This document shows, in pieces, positions 34,165-44,640 of a DNA stretch of 64,000 nt. The stretch spans positions 11,906,501-11,970,500 of the forward strand of contig OY987226.1 of the NCBI GenBank assembly GCA_963920705.1, written 5' to 3'. The stretch is from Odiellus spinosus. Its lineage: Eukaryota; Arthropoda; Arachnida; Opiliones; Phalangiidae. Numbering within the stretch: position 1 is the stretch's first letter; every line of letters starts with the position of its first letter. Both the position numbers and the translations under genes were made by a program. The notes below the pieces were generated by a model. The model had not been told where the DNA came from. It was given only the letters and a program-made list of their open reading frames with translations, and did no database searches.

Positions 34165-34629
34165 TTAAAAAAAGTTTATTGAAAATCTCTTATACATAAA
34201 TTCAGAAATCATTTTATCATTAACATTTTTATCTTTTTTAAATCTTGCACATATATTAAACAATTTAACACCTCTGCATCTATACAATGCAAAATAAACA
34301 CAATATCCGCCACAAGTCATACTAAAGTTCCCTTGTAATTGCTTGGAATTAAATGTAACAGTTATACTGTTTCTTTCCACAAAATCGTTAAATTTAAACA
34401 TGTCGGGAGGGTTACCGAAACTGTCAAAGAACTCTGTATTCTTATTACTAGAAAAATAGATAGCCGTCCAATGTTCGCCATCGGTATGTGATAATCCCGT
34501 ATTTACAATATAGAGTGAAGGAAAGGTTTTAACAGTTTTGGGTAAATTATCGGCTGCGAAAATACCTCGAAACAGACCTTTAGTGAACGAATCTTTTTCC
34601 ATTATTTTAGCTAACTGCTGAGACTCCAT
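34165..34629 (-). CDS. Polinton maturation protease (adenovirus/Ulp1-type)
   Basis: The frame encodes 154 residues. GEHWTAIYF (His region), TEFFDSFGNPP (acidic and substrate region) and SMTCGGYCVYFALY (Cys nucleophile region) occur in the order of adenovirus C5 and Ulp1-like cysteine proteases. The family role is cleavage of capsid precursors. It lies 3 bases after the major capsid stop on the same strand. Part of a fossil element. Confidence 0.85.
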   Translation of the reverse strand: MESQQLAKIMEKDSFTKGLFRGIFAADNLPKTVKTFPSLYIVNTGLSHTDGEHWTAIYFSSNKNTEFFDSFGNPPDMFKFNDFVERNSITVTFNSKQLQGNFSMTCGGYCVYFALYRCRGVKLFNICARFKKDKNVNDKMISEFMYKRFSINFF

Positions 34630-34632
34630 TTT

Positions 34633-35979
34633 CTAATTGGTATAATCGTAAATAACGTTCCTGTTTTTGTCAATTTCAATTAAATTTTGAAATTCGGCGT
34701 AGTATAATACGCTAACAGTCTTCGGCAAATCCCTGGCGAACTTTAATTCTAATCGCAAATTACCATTCTTTATCAACTGAAATTGCGAAGCTGAACAACT
34801 GAGGTCAGCACTCAAATCAAATACGAAAATACAGTTCCCACCAGGAAACTCTTCGCGTGAGATAAAGTTCCCTTCGTCTATGAGCCATTGGGATGTTTGA
34901 GTGAAAAGATTAGTGTACGATCTCATGTACTGATGTCCCTCGAAATTAGGGGTTAAAGGCTTGTGAGGAACGCTAGTTCCGTCGAGGTAGAGAGCGATAT
35001 GATTTAGATCAAAGTGTTGGAAATTAAAGGGTGACTGGGCATAATCACCTAGATACGCGTTCTGTTCTACCAGAGCGAAAAGGACACGTTTGGGTAACTG
35101 TCCCATAAAGAGATTATCTCTAACGCAAATTTTAGTTCCGCTATTTATGGAAAAAGAGTTACACTCCGTTCGAGTTATTGGATATTTCATGGTAGCTAGT
35201 TCGAGACATTTGGCGTGGGCAATTGTAATCTCGGGAGTTAATTTTACTTTTCTGATATACAGGGAAGCGAGTTCGTATTGTACCTTCCATCTAACGCCAC
35301 CCGCTAAGGTTTGAATACAAAATTCGTTGGAGCTTTTAATAAATTTAAATTTCAAGTCAATCATGTTCGGAATAAAACGAGACTGTTGACACAAATCCGT
35401 GTGAACCGCGCCAATCATATCAATGGTCCCTTGTTTAGCGAAACTTGCTCTTTTCTTGAAACCTTCATTGTCCGACGGGGTGTTGAATTTTCCGGCAGTA
35501 TCCTTGTAGTACATGGCAGCCGTTAGAAAACTCGTTTTCGCAGGTCCACCAAAAGTGACGGTAGTTTGAAACATGGCCTTGTAGGCATAGTTCGGCGGCG
35601 ATGGTGTTACCGATCTATCGCCCAAGGAAACGTGTACCTCGCTAAAAAGGCTCGAATGAAACAGATTCACGGGCGCTACCACATCCGCCGGTGTGGTGAT
35701 TACCCCAGCCGCATCGATTACTGCCGCCGCTGGAATTGTTCTCCCGTCCGCTGGGTCGACGAGTCTAACTTGTAGATGTAACAAAGTTTTGGACAAATCA
35801 ATGTACGTATCGGAGTTTCCGGCCACGGCGAAGGTTAGAGTTGAATTTTCGTTAATGTTCGAGATGGGACTATACTCAACCCATTCTCCACTCACAATAC
35901 TAGCGTTTGTGAGCGGAACGTTGAAAAGTTCGACTTCGGAACTAACCGAACCTTGGGAATCGGGATGGATATGAGCCAT
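34633..35979 (-). CDS. Polinton major capsid protein
   Basis: The frame encodes 448 residues beginning MAHIHPDSQGSVSSEVELFN and containing GNSDTYIDLSKTLLHLQVRL. This resembles the F54H12.2-type family found next to Polinton integrases, taken to be the double jelly-roll major capsid protein. Length fits. It sits between the pVI-like gene and the protease, the usual Polinton morphogenesis block. Confidence 0.75.
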   Translation of the reverse strand: MAHIHPDSQGSVSSEVELFNVPLTNASIVSGEWVEYSPISNINENSTLTFAVAGNSDTYIDLSKTLLHLQVRLVDPADGRTIPAAAVIDAAGVITTPADVVAPVNLFHSSLFSEVHVSLGDRSVTPSPPNYAYKAMFQTTVTFGGPAKTSFLTAAMYYKDTAGKFNTPSDNEGFKKRASFAKQGTIDMIGAVHTDLCQQSRFIPNMIDLKFKFIKSSNEFCIQTLAGGVRWKVQYELASLYIRKVKLTPEITIAHAKCLELATMKYPITRTECNSFSINSGTKICVRDNLFMGQLPKRVLFALVEQNAYLGDYAQSPFNFQHFDLNHIALYLDGTSVPHKPLTPNFEGHQYMRSYTNLFTQTSQWLIDEGNFISREEFPGGNCIFVFDLSADLSCSASQFQLIKNGNLRLELKFARDLPKTVSVLYYAEFQNLIEIDKNRNVIYDYTN

Positions 35980-36464
35980 TATATTGTAGAAAATATATCG
36001 GAGGGTTTTAAGAACGGTCTTCTCTTCTTCCTGTTCGTCGTTGAACTGACTAGCCTTCGACGCTTACACTTTCTTTTATGCCCATTTCCAGTCATTCTAG
36101 CGATTTCGTCCGCGGCACTGATTACGACATCTCTCGCGGCGTCTTTACCTCGAGATTTAGCCGCGGATTTTACGGGAATTCCACTAGCTACATCAGTAAC
36201 GATTTTAGATCCAGTATTTAACAGTTTTTTCCCAAGATACATGGCTCCCTTCTTCAAAAGTGGTACGGCTCGACGGAAGGCCGAGGCGATAAAGTTTCCT
36301 AGACCGTATCCTTGTTGAACAGGAAGACCATGGTATACGGGTATCGAACCCTTTCCTATTTGACTTTGGAAATATTTTGCGTAGTCAACCTTAATCCCGT
36401 GTCCAATTTGATTTAAAAAGTGACGATCGTAGTCCGACTGAGTGGAGGACAGTTTTTGCTTCAT
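35979..36464 (-). CDS. Small basic pVI/core-like Polinton protein
   Basis: The frame encodes 161 residues. A Gly-rich amphipathic segment, GYGLGNFIASAFRRAVPLLK, is followed by a strongly basic tail (GHKRKCKRRR, NRKKRRPF). This resembles the adenovirus pVI/pX-like proteins that accompany Polinton capsid genes and are proposed to bind DNA or membranes. It abuts the major capsid start. Confidence 0.6.
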   Translation of the reverse strand: MKQKLSSTQSDYDRHFLNQIGHGIKVDYAKYFQSQIGKGSIPVYHGLPVQQGYGLGNFIASAFRRAVPLLKKGAMYLGKKLLNTGSKIVTDVASGIPVKSAAKSRGKDAARDVVISAADEIARMTGNGHKRKCKRRRLVSSTTNRKKRRPFLKPSDIFSTI

Positions 36465-36524
36465 GATGCGTCTCGTTTAACTATCTCGATAAGAATGGCG
36501 AGCGCGTCCATACTGCCGGCTTAT

Positions 36525-37364
36525 TTATAAGGGCGACCACATTCTTCGAGGTCTAAAATGTAGAGTCGCGTGAACTTTACCTCTTTCGAACTTGACGGGT
36601 ACTCCCATTTCACTCATAACGTTAATTTCGATAGATTGAAAGGAATTGCAGGAAACTGGGAGGTAATGAGGACGAGAAAATTCTCTGTCTATCGTATCCC
36701 CGTCATTCCCTTGAACGCTCGTTATTCGTAGAAGCGGAACATGAACGTCACCTACAGCCCTACTTTCAACGATATCGGAATATATGAAGAGTGAATGAAG
36801 ACCAGCGTTTAAATCCACCGGATAACTGGCTATTCTCGCGTGGACGATCGTCGTAGTTTTTGTATGGTCTTTCGTAAATCCCAACATGACCGCCAACTCT
36901 CCCGGTATAGTTAACGAGTGATCCGGTTTTACGGAAACTTCAACACGTCTTAATCGCGCGATATAACTAAACGTGTATTTAACATTCGTCGTCGTCTCCG
37001 ACTCAAACATATCACCTTCGACTGGCGTCTCCTTTTTCAGTATAGTCACGTTCGAGATATCATCTTCGTCGTAATTGAGTTGCTCCAATAGGTCTTCTAT
37101 ATTTCCGTAGTAGCCCGCGGGGAGTTCTACCGCTCTAGAATGACTCGTGCTATTTCTATTTTCCCCGTGGTTAGTTAACGATATCCAGCACGACGATCTC
37201 ATATTGCTCCATGTGTGGGGATAACTGAATTCCACCAAAGCAACTTCGTACGGACCTTGTAATTTAACCGATTCCGGTAAATGTGTTCGAAATTTACTGA
37301 TTGTATTCCCTGGGAAGTAACTCATAGAACTGTCTGACGGTAGGGTTATGTAGAACGTCATCAT
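36525..37364 (-). CDS. Polinton minor capsid (penton-like) protein
   Basis: The frame encodes 279 residues. The start MMTFYITLPSDSSMSYFPGN is followed by a LQGPYEVALVEFSYPHTWSN block, characteristic of the small penton-like protein in Polintons. Residues before about 245 are shared with the left arm; the rest lies in unique sequence. The start overlaps the integrase stop. Confidence 0.75.
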   Translation of the reverse strand: MMTFYITLPSDSSMSYFPGNTISKFRTHLPESVKLQGPYEVALVEFSYPHTWSNMRSSCWISLTNHGENRNSTSHSRAVELPAGYYGNIEDLLEQLNYDEDDISNVTILKKETPVEGDMFESETTTNVKYTFSYIARLRRVEVSVKPDHSLTIPGELAVMLGFTKDHTKTTTIVHARIASYPVDLNAGLHSLFIYSDIVESRAVGDVHVPLLRITSVQGNDGDTIDREFSRPHYLPVSCNSFQSIEINVMSEMGVPVKFERGKVHATLHFRPRRMWSPL

Positions 37365-38431
37365 GCAAGGTCAATTTCCTGCACCCAACTGTCGAATGAT
37401 GGCGGGTATCCTTTCCAGCGGACGAATCTCTCGATACTTCCGTCAGCCTTGCGTCGTTTTTTCAACACTTTTTCGATTTTAAAAGCGCTGTTACTCAGGT
37501 CCTTGCCAATTTTCTGTAGTTGCTCTCGGTAAAAAATCCCGGTAATGAGCTCTTCTTTCAAGTCGCGTATCTTATATACAGGAGGACTACGAGCTAATCT
37601 CTCGGAAATTTTGAAAAGTTCTTCCGACCATGTGGGTATGTATCCCTTATCGAAGAGATTCTTGTGTTTACTTATACGAACTACGTCACCAACATCAAAG
37701 GGGAAAGAAAGCGGAGTCGAGAAATCGACGTCACCATATAGATTTTCCCAAACACGTTTAGATGTAGCTGGCGTGACATCGACGGGTTTACACTTTATAG
37801 ATCGATGATAACTATGATTATAAGCTTTCACCATCTCTTTTAGAACATTGATATATTTGAAGGTATTATTTTCCGTAAAATAACGGTACATTCGAGTCTT
37901 CAAAGTCCGATTAAATCTCTCCACTATCGTCGCTTTCAGTTCCGATTCAGGGGCGAAAAACTTTATCCCTCTACGTTTCAACTCGTTTTGTACTTCCTTG
38001 CATACAAACTCATTACCGTGATCCGATTGGATTCGTTTCGGCGAACGACCGGAATCTAAAATGCCGTTTAACGCTCCGAGAATAGTCTTTCCTTTCTTGT
38101 CCTTGATCGCAACCACGAAGGCAAACTTACTGAAGACGTCGATACAGCATAATAGATAACGGAAACCATTATTATATCTGGTAATGCTTTTCAAATCAGC
38201 CAAGTCGATTTGCCACTGTTCGTCGATTCCGTAGACTATAGTTTCATTTCTAGTGAAGTGTTTCCTCGCACTCCTGTGAAGCGTATAAGTATCTTGGGTT
38301 TTCAAGAAATCGCTTATTTCTCTGACAGTAACCTTTAATCCTCGGTCTTTAGCCGCTCGGTATAAGCCGTCAACACTACCGTAAGAGCCCGGATCCGAAA
38401 CCTTATTATATATTTTTTTAAGTTCTTCCAT
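37361..38431 (-). CDS. Polinton integrase with chromodomain (right arm)
   Basis: The same 356-residue protein as in the left arm, identical as far as can be read: DDE-type core with YGIDEQWQIDLADL, then a C-terminal chromodomain (RWKGYPPSFDSWVQ). It overlaps the minor capsid start by 4 bases, as in the left arm. Confidence 0.9.
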   Translation of the reverse strand: MEELKKIYNKVSDPGSYGSVDGLYRAAKDRGLKVTVREISDFLKTQDTYTLHRSARKHFTRNETIVYGIDEQWQIDLADLKSITRYNNGFRYLLCCIDVFSKFAFVVAIKDKKGKTILGALNGILDSGRSPKRIQSDHGNEFVCKEVQNELKRRGIKFFAPESELKATIVERFNRTLKTRMYRYFTENNTFKYINVLKEMVKAYNHSYHRSIKCKPVDVTPATSKRVWENLYGDVDFSTPLSFPFDVGDVVRISKHKNLFDKGYIPTWSEELFKISERLARSPPVYKIRDLKEELITGIFYREQLQKIGKDLSNSAFKIEKVLKKRRKADGSIERFVRWKGYPPSFDSWVQEIDLA

Positions 38432-38606
38432 TGAATGAACAGTTGTTCGAAGTACTATAATGCCAGAATACAAAATCGCTAACTTCTATAATTATTATTA
38501 TAAATACAATTAAAACTGCAGTTAATAACTTGGGAGAATTTATAAATGACTCGAATAGAGACGCTAAAAGTCCTACAGAGACAACCTCGACATTACCACT
38601 CTCCAT
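38418..38606 (-). CDS. Small single-pass membrane protein, 62 aa (right arm)
   Basis: The mirror copy of 31264-31452 with the same hydrophobic segment. Function unknown. Confidence 0.4.
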   Translation of the reverse strand: MESGNVEVVSVGLLASLFESFINSPKLLTAVLIVFIIIIIEVSDFVFWHYSTSNNCSFNGRT

Positions 38607-38670
38607 GTCAAAGCCTAATTAATAAATGAATCGAGAAGATATATTCGAGTGTATTTTATTGGTATAAATA

Positions 38671-39291
38671 TTACAATGAAATCCAATTACAGAAACCGCG
38701 ACCCTTCATTGGTCCGCTATCGTCAGAATAATACTCATCTTCCGTTTCATCTTTATATTCCCTCTTCTCGGGTGGGATGACGTCACGTTTGCGGATTTTT
38801 ATTAGAGATCTTGGCGCGTTCACTTTATACAACAATTCGTAGAACTCTTTCGAGCCCGTGACGGCGATTTTTTTCTTGGATTTTGATACTGAATAAGCTA
38901 GGAGATCGACGATGTTCGATCCTACGACTCTACGCTTGTTGTAAATCAACTCCCCGGCGTCAGTCCATTTAATTTTCAATGATAACTCTAACCACTTGTA
39001 TAAATCTAAACACTCCGAGGTCATATATGACGGCACGCCGGAAGCAATCTCCGCACTCCAATTTTGTATTTTCGGTTTTTTAACTTTTTTCTTCGATCTT
39101 TTATTAATAACCCTCGAGAGCACGTGATTATAGCGATTAATTTTGTCCGTGTTGTTCAAATTGGGATCATCGAGAATGTCTTTAATTTTATCGACCTTTT
39201 CCAATTCCAAAGTTTTATCCACTTTGAGGTCTTTCTCCGAATTAAGTCTTTGGAACGTCTCCTCGGAAATTAATAGCATTTTTTTCGCCAT
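38671..39291 (-). CDS. Conserved Polinton protein, 206 aa (right arm)
   Basis: The mirror copy of 30579-31199, same length, with the basic linker and the acidic tail. No function is recognised. Confidence 0.5.
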   Translation of the reverse strand: MAKKMLLISEETFQRLNSEKDLKVDKTLELEKVDKIKDILDDPNLNNTDKINRYNHVLSRVINKRSKKKVKKPKIQNWSAEIASGVPSYMTSECLDLYKWLELSLKIKWTDAGELIYNKRRVVGSNIVDLLAYSVSKSKKKIAVTGSKEFYELLYKVNAPRSLIKIRKRDVIPPEKREYKDETEDEYYSDDSGPMKGRGFCNWISL

Positions 39292-39293
39292 CT

Positions 39294-39632
39294 TTAATTG
39301 ATAACTTTAGATAGGATAGCTCCTGCTATCGAACTGATTATCGGAAGTAATATTGGGAGAAATCCACCTTTTTGAATTAAAATTTGTCTTCGTTTAGCAG
39401 GAGTATTTTTCTTGGCCACGCGACGTATGGAATTGCAATGCTTCTTCAGTCGTTTCTTCTCGTCATCTGTGAGAGAAACGTTACCCTGCAGTATATTTAT
39501 ACAACATTCGGCGATGGTTTTTAATTCTTCTTTACTCGCGTATTTAATGGCGGCGTTTCGTTGACACGCGTTACACGAACTCAGATATTTTAGAAAGTCT
39601 AAGTGCTCGTGTACTCTCTTCGGCGGAGCCAT
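39294..39632 (-). CDS. Small conserved Polinton protein, 112 aa (right arm)
   Basis: The mirror copy of 30238-30576, starting MAPPKRV and ending in the QKGGF hydrophobic tail. Confidence 0.55.
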   Translation of the reverse strand: MAPPKRVHEHLDFLKYLSSCNACQRNAAIKYASKEELKTIAECCINILQGNVSLTDDEKKRLKKHCNSIRRVAKKNTPAKRRQILIQKGGFLPILLPIISSIAGAILSKVIN

Positions 39633-40078
39633 GTAGCTAATCGGGCAGCTTTCACGAGCGTACAATTGTTTTCGTCTCGGTGAAACGTACAACTTCTTGG
39701 CGTTCCACAAATTATAGTTACTAGTCTTGGGCAGCCCAAATCTTCGGCGTTAGCGACTTCAGTCTTCAAAAACCTTGATAACACGATAGATTTTTCTAAG
39801 CCTTTGGTTATAAAAGTAATGGCTTTCTCTCGTATGATTTTGGCAATTTCAGTCTGAGCTTCGAATGGATGATCTCCTTCGTCCCAGCGTAAGTCGCAAC
39901 TGTTCCTCGTCAGCCATTGACATTGTCTTTTATCCTTAGACGATAAGTCCGTGAATGGGAATGGCGCTTTAAAGATCCATACCTCGTGTTCGCCCGTCTC
40001 CTTCACGAATAGTGTTATTTCTTTCACGATCCATTGGTCTTGAACTCTGAAGAAGTTTGCTTCGATTATTCCGGTCAT
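39599..40078 (-). CDS. Conserved Polinton protein of unknown function, 159 aa (right arm)
   Basis: The mirror copy of 29792-30271. The ATGA overlap with the ATPase is kept. Confidence 0.6.
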   Translation of the reverse strand: MTGIIEANFFRVQDQWIVKEITLFVKETGEHEVWIFKAPFPFTDLSSKDKRQCQWLTRNSCDLRWDEGDHPFEAQTEIAKIIREKAITFITKGLEKSIVLSRFLKTEVANAEDLGCPRLVTIICGTPRSCTFHRDENNCTLVKAARLATWLRRREYTST

Positions 40079-40710
40079 TTTGGTAGAAAAATGGCGGCTT
40101 GTTCTCCTGGTAAAATCCCGGTCTTTAGTCTTCTATCTTCCGGGGTCGTAGCTTTGAGGTCTACGAATAGATATTCGTAACTTATAGCTGTGGCTTGTCT
40201 AAACGCGTCCACAACGTATTTACTGTTGACTGGAGATATCTGTTTCGCCAAATGTAGGATCGCAGATTGGTCTCTCGGTGTTTTAAAGATTATCAGATAA
40301 TGAGCGTTGAGATTCAATGTTCGAATTTCCTTTCCTGGGTAGTAGAGGTTTTGCATTAAAATTAATACTGAGGTATTCCGATGATGGGATCCTCGAATAA
40401 ATAAGTTGGTAACTTCCTTGTTATTAGCGATTTCGCATAAAAGATCGTCTAATATAACAAAGTTTCTAACGTTGGCGTTTAAAGTGCCTACATCCAATAG
40501 ACCTTCGTGAAATTCCACGCTTGGGGTATGGCTCGATATGGAATTAAATAGTTTGTCTTGGTATTCAGTATAACACCATATTATCCGTTCGGGTGGGGGC
40601 GAAATTCTAATTTCCTTGTGTTCAATTAATTTCGCAACAAAGACGCTTTTTCCACATCCTGTTACTCCAGCCACCAGTCCGTTAAAAGGGTGTTGCAGAC
40701 TTAAATCCAT
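40075..40710 (-). CDS. Polinton packaging ATPase (right arm)
   Basis: The mirror copy of 29160-29795, with the same Walker A GVTGCGKS and Walker B-like VILDDLL. It is nearly identical to the left copy. Confidence 0.85.
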   Translation of the reverse strand: MDLSLQHPFNGLVAGVTGCGKSVFVAKLIEHKEIRISPPPERIIWCYTEYQDKLFNSISSHTPSVEFHEGLLDVGTLNANVRNFVILDDLLCEIANNKEVTNLFIRGSHHRNTSVLILMQNLYYPGKEIRTLNLNAHYLIIFKTPRDQSAILHLAKQISPVNSKYVVDAFRQATAISYEYLFVDLKATTPEDRRLKTGILPGEQAAIFLPK

Positions 40711-41189
40711 ATCGATAAATGAGAGAATATTGGAGTATCATCGAATATATATGACTTTAAGATCTTAAAAAAATACTTACCAGAAGAGTGCAGGTCTAGA
40801 TGAGTATCAGGAGTTTCGTAAAATGACTTTATCTATACGATGGAGCTAGATGTTTTACCATGAAAATACGCGACCTTTGATATAATGACGTGTTGGGTTT
40901 TCCCATATCACTCATATTTCATTTGTTTAAGTTGCAGTATTGGTTTTAATATTGGTTCGTACACGCATTTAATACGCATTCTAAACATACATAATTGACG
41001 AAATTCGTGGTTAACCCTATCTTCATATGGTATTTTGTAAATGGTAGAGATACCAAAGCTAACTGATTTTCCCATATCTTCGCGCCTTAAAATTTAAACT
41101 TTCAATCACGTGATATCTGAACATAGAGATAAGAACCGAGAATATAGATAAGGATGGAAAATAGTTTAAAAGTTGATAAGAAGACGTAG

Positions 41190-41278
41190 TGTAGTGGTGT
41201 GAAACGTCATCCCCACATACATGAGGTACCGGGTTCGAAACCCGGATGAAAAAATTTTGAAAAAAAAAAAAAAAAAAT
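41190..41278 (+). mobile_element. tRNA-Val-derived SINE in the right Polinton arm
   Basis: CGTAGTGTAGTGG (A-box) and GGTTCGAAACC (B-box) precede an oligo-A tail at about 41260-41278. It mirrors 28589-28690, so it was in the arm before the arm was copied. Confidence 0.6.
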
Positions 41279-41334
41279 TGGGCACCTCCGGCACCTCTTG
41301 GCACCTCCGGCACCTCCGGCACCTCCTGTGCTTA
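41279..41334. repeat. GGCACCTCC short tandem repeat in the Polinton tip
   Basis: About five 9-10 bp units (GGCACCTCC/TTGGCACCTCC). The left arm carries one more unit at 28532-28588. This is the largest difference seen between the arms. Confidence 0.8.
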
Positions 41335-41355
41335 AACGCTCATTTTCATACTACT

Positions 41356-42796
41356 CTTGTGACACCACGCATTAGCAGCCCAGCCATCTAACCACACCCG
41401 AGTTAACATACCCTGGATGAAACTTGTATCATCCGCGCTCTCTGCATGAGATTCAGTAAGGATCGAAATCCCTCAGCCTCATCCTAGAGGCAGGATGTAA
41501 CTAATCGTGTTAGAGGATTAAGAGACTTGGAGAAAATACGCGGGAATTTGCGATAAGGGAAGGATTCAATAAAGTATAGGAGCAACGAAAACTATAAACC
41601 ACCGTATGAAACCATAATTTTGGTTTGCGCGTAGGTGTAGTGTAAAAAATCGATGGATTTTTGCTCTAGAAAACCACTCCAAACGGCTTAGGTAGGGTTG
41701 TCTCTGTAAAAGTGTTCTAGCCTTATGGCCGGGTGCGCAAGTTCATAACTTATCTTCTATAAGTATGCCACTTCTATTTATTCTGTCGAATAAATCGGCG
41801 TTAAGTTACAATTTACGATAAACAGTAGTAAAACACGAATCACATTGCCAATTTCCGATAGACGAATGTTTTTAAAAAGGTTTCACGTGGATGAAATTGA
41901 AACATTGTATCACAGGCATTTTTTTTTTGCTCCTGGTGATTGACGAGCTAGGACATGTAGCCATTCAGCTCCAAAAATTTGACAAATTAAATAAAAAAGT
42001 ATGAAAAACTATACAATTTAAGAGCTGGACCACCACAATTAAATTAAATATTAGACAAGTTGATTAATTTTAGATTATTAAAGTTAAGTTAAGTTATATT
42101 TAAGGTTAGATTGATAAAATTTAAAAAATGAAAGTTAATTGAAGGTTAATTTAGTTAAACTTGTAACAAAAGCCAAAAAAAAAAATCACTCTAAAGTTTC
42201 AGCGGGAGTTAAATTAATTCGCCCCTCTATCTCTTAACATATCATAGAGATAAAAAACTAAATTTGGTGCAAATTTACATTTATTTGAAGTATATTATAT
42301 AAAACCGTGACATTTGGAGGTTGAAATAATCACCCCGCGGTGGGACTATAGATCCTATTGAATTATGCCTATATTGTCAGCCGATTTTAATCTGATCATA
42401 AGTCAGATGCCCTTACAGAAATAACGTTGGCACGTGTCTCCACCAACCTTTCCACCCCTTACCCTCCACACAGTGATTAGAGCGTTGTCTACGTTAATTA
42501 ACGCTTAGAGCCATTCATAGCGAAGAAATATTATCATTTTGTTGACCCCTCCATGTGCAGAAACCACAATTCCCCTAGCAATTTTAAATTCTAAAGAACA
42601 AAGAAGTTATGACTCTATGGAAGTTTCAATTAAAAACAATTTTTAAGAAGAACAATATCAAAGTTACATCAATTTAGCATTAAGTAAATTTTCTCAATTA
42701 AAATAAAATTTGCTTTTGGAGGTTCATTTCAAAGGCAATTTGATACGTTTGCATTATACGTGGTGTGGCTTTCCTATGGGCTTGATCATCTTGTTA
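41356..42796. other. Non-coding interval right of the Polinton
   Basis: No gene was seen. Positions 42415-42640 are a diverged copy of about 43895-44110 (CACTTGTCTCCACC-type start, AGAACAAAGAAGTTATGACT at the end), showing that part of the duplicated unit lies outside unit A as well. Confidence 0.55.
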
Positions 42797-44640
42797 AACC
42801 TAGTATTCTTTAGATAAATAGCTGTTTATTTGCGAAATGTATATTATGATATGGTATAGTTTTGTTTATTTCCTAAATGAAATCAATCAATCAAGTAATA
42901 GGGGATCGATTTCTCCGTTTCAAAAAATGATTTCAACTGGTGTAATAATGACATCACTGTGTGGTGAGAAAAATGTCACCATTTTATCGTTTGTTTTGAA
43001 TTTTTATTGTCGGATTTCTTTCGTATTTATTTCACAACCAAGGTTGTAGGGTTACCACAGAGCCATAGCCTATTCTGGGGTTACCAGGACAAACACAATT
43101 ATGCACAGTCAAAGCGAGGCTGTGCGTTAGGGAAGATGATTTTAAAGGAGCTAATTTTAAAGCAGATAGGGGCCTTTCAAAAGAGTAGAAATTTAAACAA
43201 AAATGATACGATAATACGCGCGGCATCTTGTTTCCTAACTAACTTGCACCGATTTTGGATAACATTTGTTATTTTATACTAGTTTGTTAACTTCTTGGCA
43301 CCAACTTTACAAGTTTCGAAATACATGTTTTGTCAAAATCCTAGGGTTCATTTTTAGTAATTTGACAAATCCAACGTGAAAAAATTCGGATTATAGAAAT
43401 TCGAAAAGATGTAAATTTAGGGATCAAATTGCAATTTTAAAATTGGACCACCCACTTTGGTACGGAATCAGTTGGACAATATATTGTAAATCCCACGAGT
43501 GACTGAATTTACAGTTCGGCCATGAATAATTAGGTTTAGTAATTATAATTGTAAGTTATCCTTTACGGAAGATTATTTTACACGGTGAATAACTTAAAAT
43601 AATATTGCAAACGTTGAAACTGCATTCACATCTATATACCTAACAAAAATATTTTTGTTTGTTAGATTGGAGATGGTGGTAAAATATCACCATCGAATAT
43701 ATAATATAACCGCTCGTAAATATAAAAATAAAACACCAGAGATAATGTTTTGTTTATTTTAGTTTTTCAAATGAAAAAACCATGAAAATTATCAAAATTT
43801 TTTTTTATATGTATATAAATATTGAGGGACCCCCAAATAAGGAATATATTAAAGATTTGTATTTTCTTTTTCCACATTTTTTTACGCGAAAACGTCGGCA
43901 CTTGTCTCCACCCTCTTTTCCATCCCCTAACCCTCAAGTGTGATTAGGGCATTGCCTACGTTAAATAGCGTAGGCAACGATTAGGGTCATTCATAGAGGA
44001 GAAATATCATAATTTTGTTGACCATTCTATGAGCAGAAACGAAAATTCCCCTAGCAATTTTAACTTCTAAAGAACAAAGAAGTTATGACTCTAAGAAAGT
44101 TTCAAGGGGCATCTCTTGATTCTATGCTAAGTTCGTTAGAAAAGGGAAGAGCTTAACTCTGATAGAACCGGACTGAAACATGCCGCGAGAGAGTGTTGAG
44201 GGGTAAATTGGGGCCAACTGGAGCTCGCGAAGTTTTTAATCGATTTTCACATATCTAACTTCTTTAGAGTAGAGGAAAACTAATGACAAATTAAGGAGTG
44301 GGATGCAAAATTATTGTTGGTTCAAGTTTGGGTTTTGGTTCATGGCTAATTCCACGCCTCGTGCTTTCTGTTCCTTCAAACTCTTTGAACAGACTGGGTG
44401 TACAATTGTTTTTCAGCTAATTAACAAATGGAGTAGAAAATGATGGTACAGTTGAATTTTAACAACGCTATAAGGGATAATAACGACGCAATTTTAAGTC
44501 GACTTTTAACATAAAAAACTCGTATAATTAAAGTGCCGTTAGCCGTTAGATTTAAAGGTTCTAAAATTAATTTCAAGACACCTTTAAAAGTAACGTTATC
44601 CGCTCTCGCCACGGGGAGGCCGCACTTAGAAAGAGCATTT

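Larger units (their letters stand above)
28503..41355. mobile_element. Polinton/Maverick element with giant inverted terminal arms
   Basis: This virus-like element of about 12.9 kb has ends AGTAGTATGAAAATGAGCG and its complement, fitting the AG...CT ends of Polintons. The parts are a packaging ATPase, four small conserved proteins, a chromodomain integrase and a minor capsid protein in each arm. The unique centre holds a polymerase B remnant, a cysteine protease, the major capsid protein and a pVI/core-like protein. The arms (28503-33242 and 36628-41355) mirror each other at over 99% by eye. Gene order (polymerase converging on the capsid block) is Polinton-like. It is a fossil with at least one large structural break, though most other frames look open. 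High arm identity suggests it is young. The 6 bases outside each end do not match. Confidence 0.9.
36628..41355 (-). repeat. Polinton right inverted arm
   Basis: This is the mirror of 28503-33242. It joins the minor capsid, pVI-like, major capsid and protease genes in one continuous orientation, so it looks like the original arrangement, with the left arm the derived copy. Confidence 0.85.

Noticed and set aside
43007-43282. 91-codon frame conserved in unit B (48248-48523)
   Set aside because: Conservation is explained by the recent segmental duplication, and it overlaps a MITE family 2 fragment.
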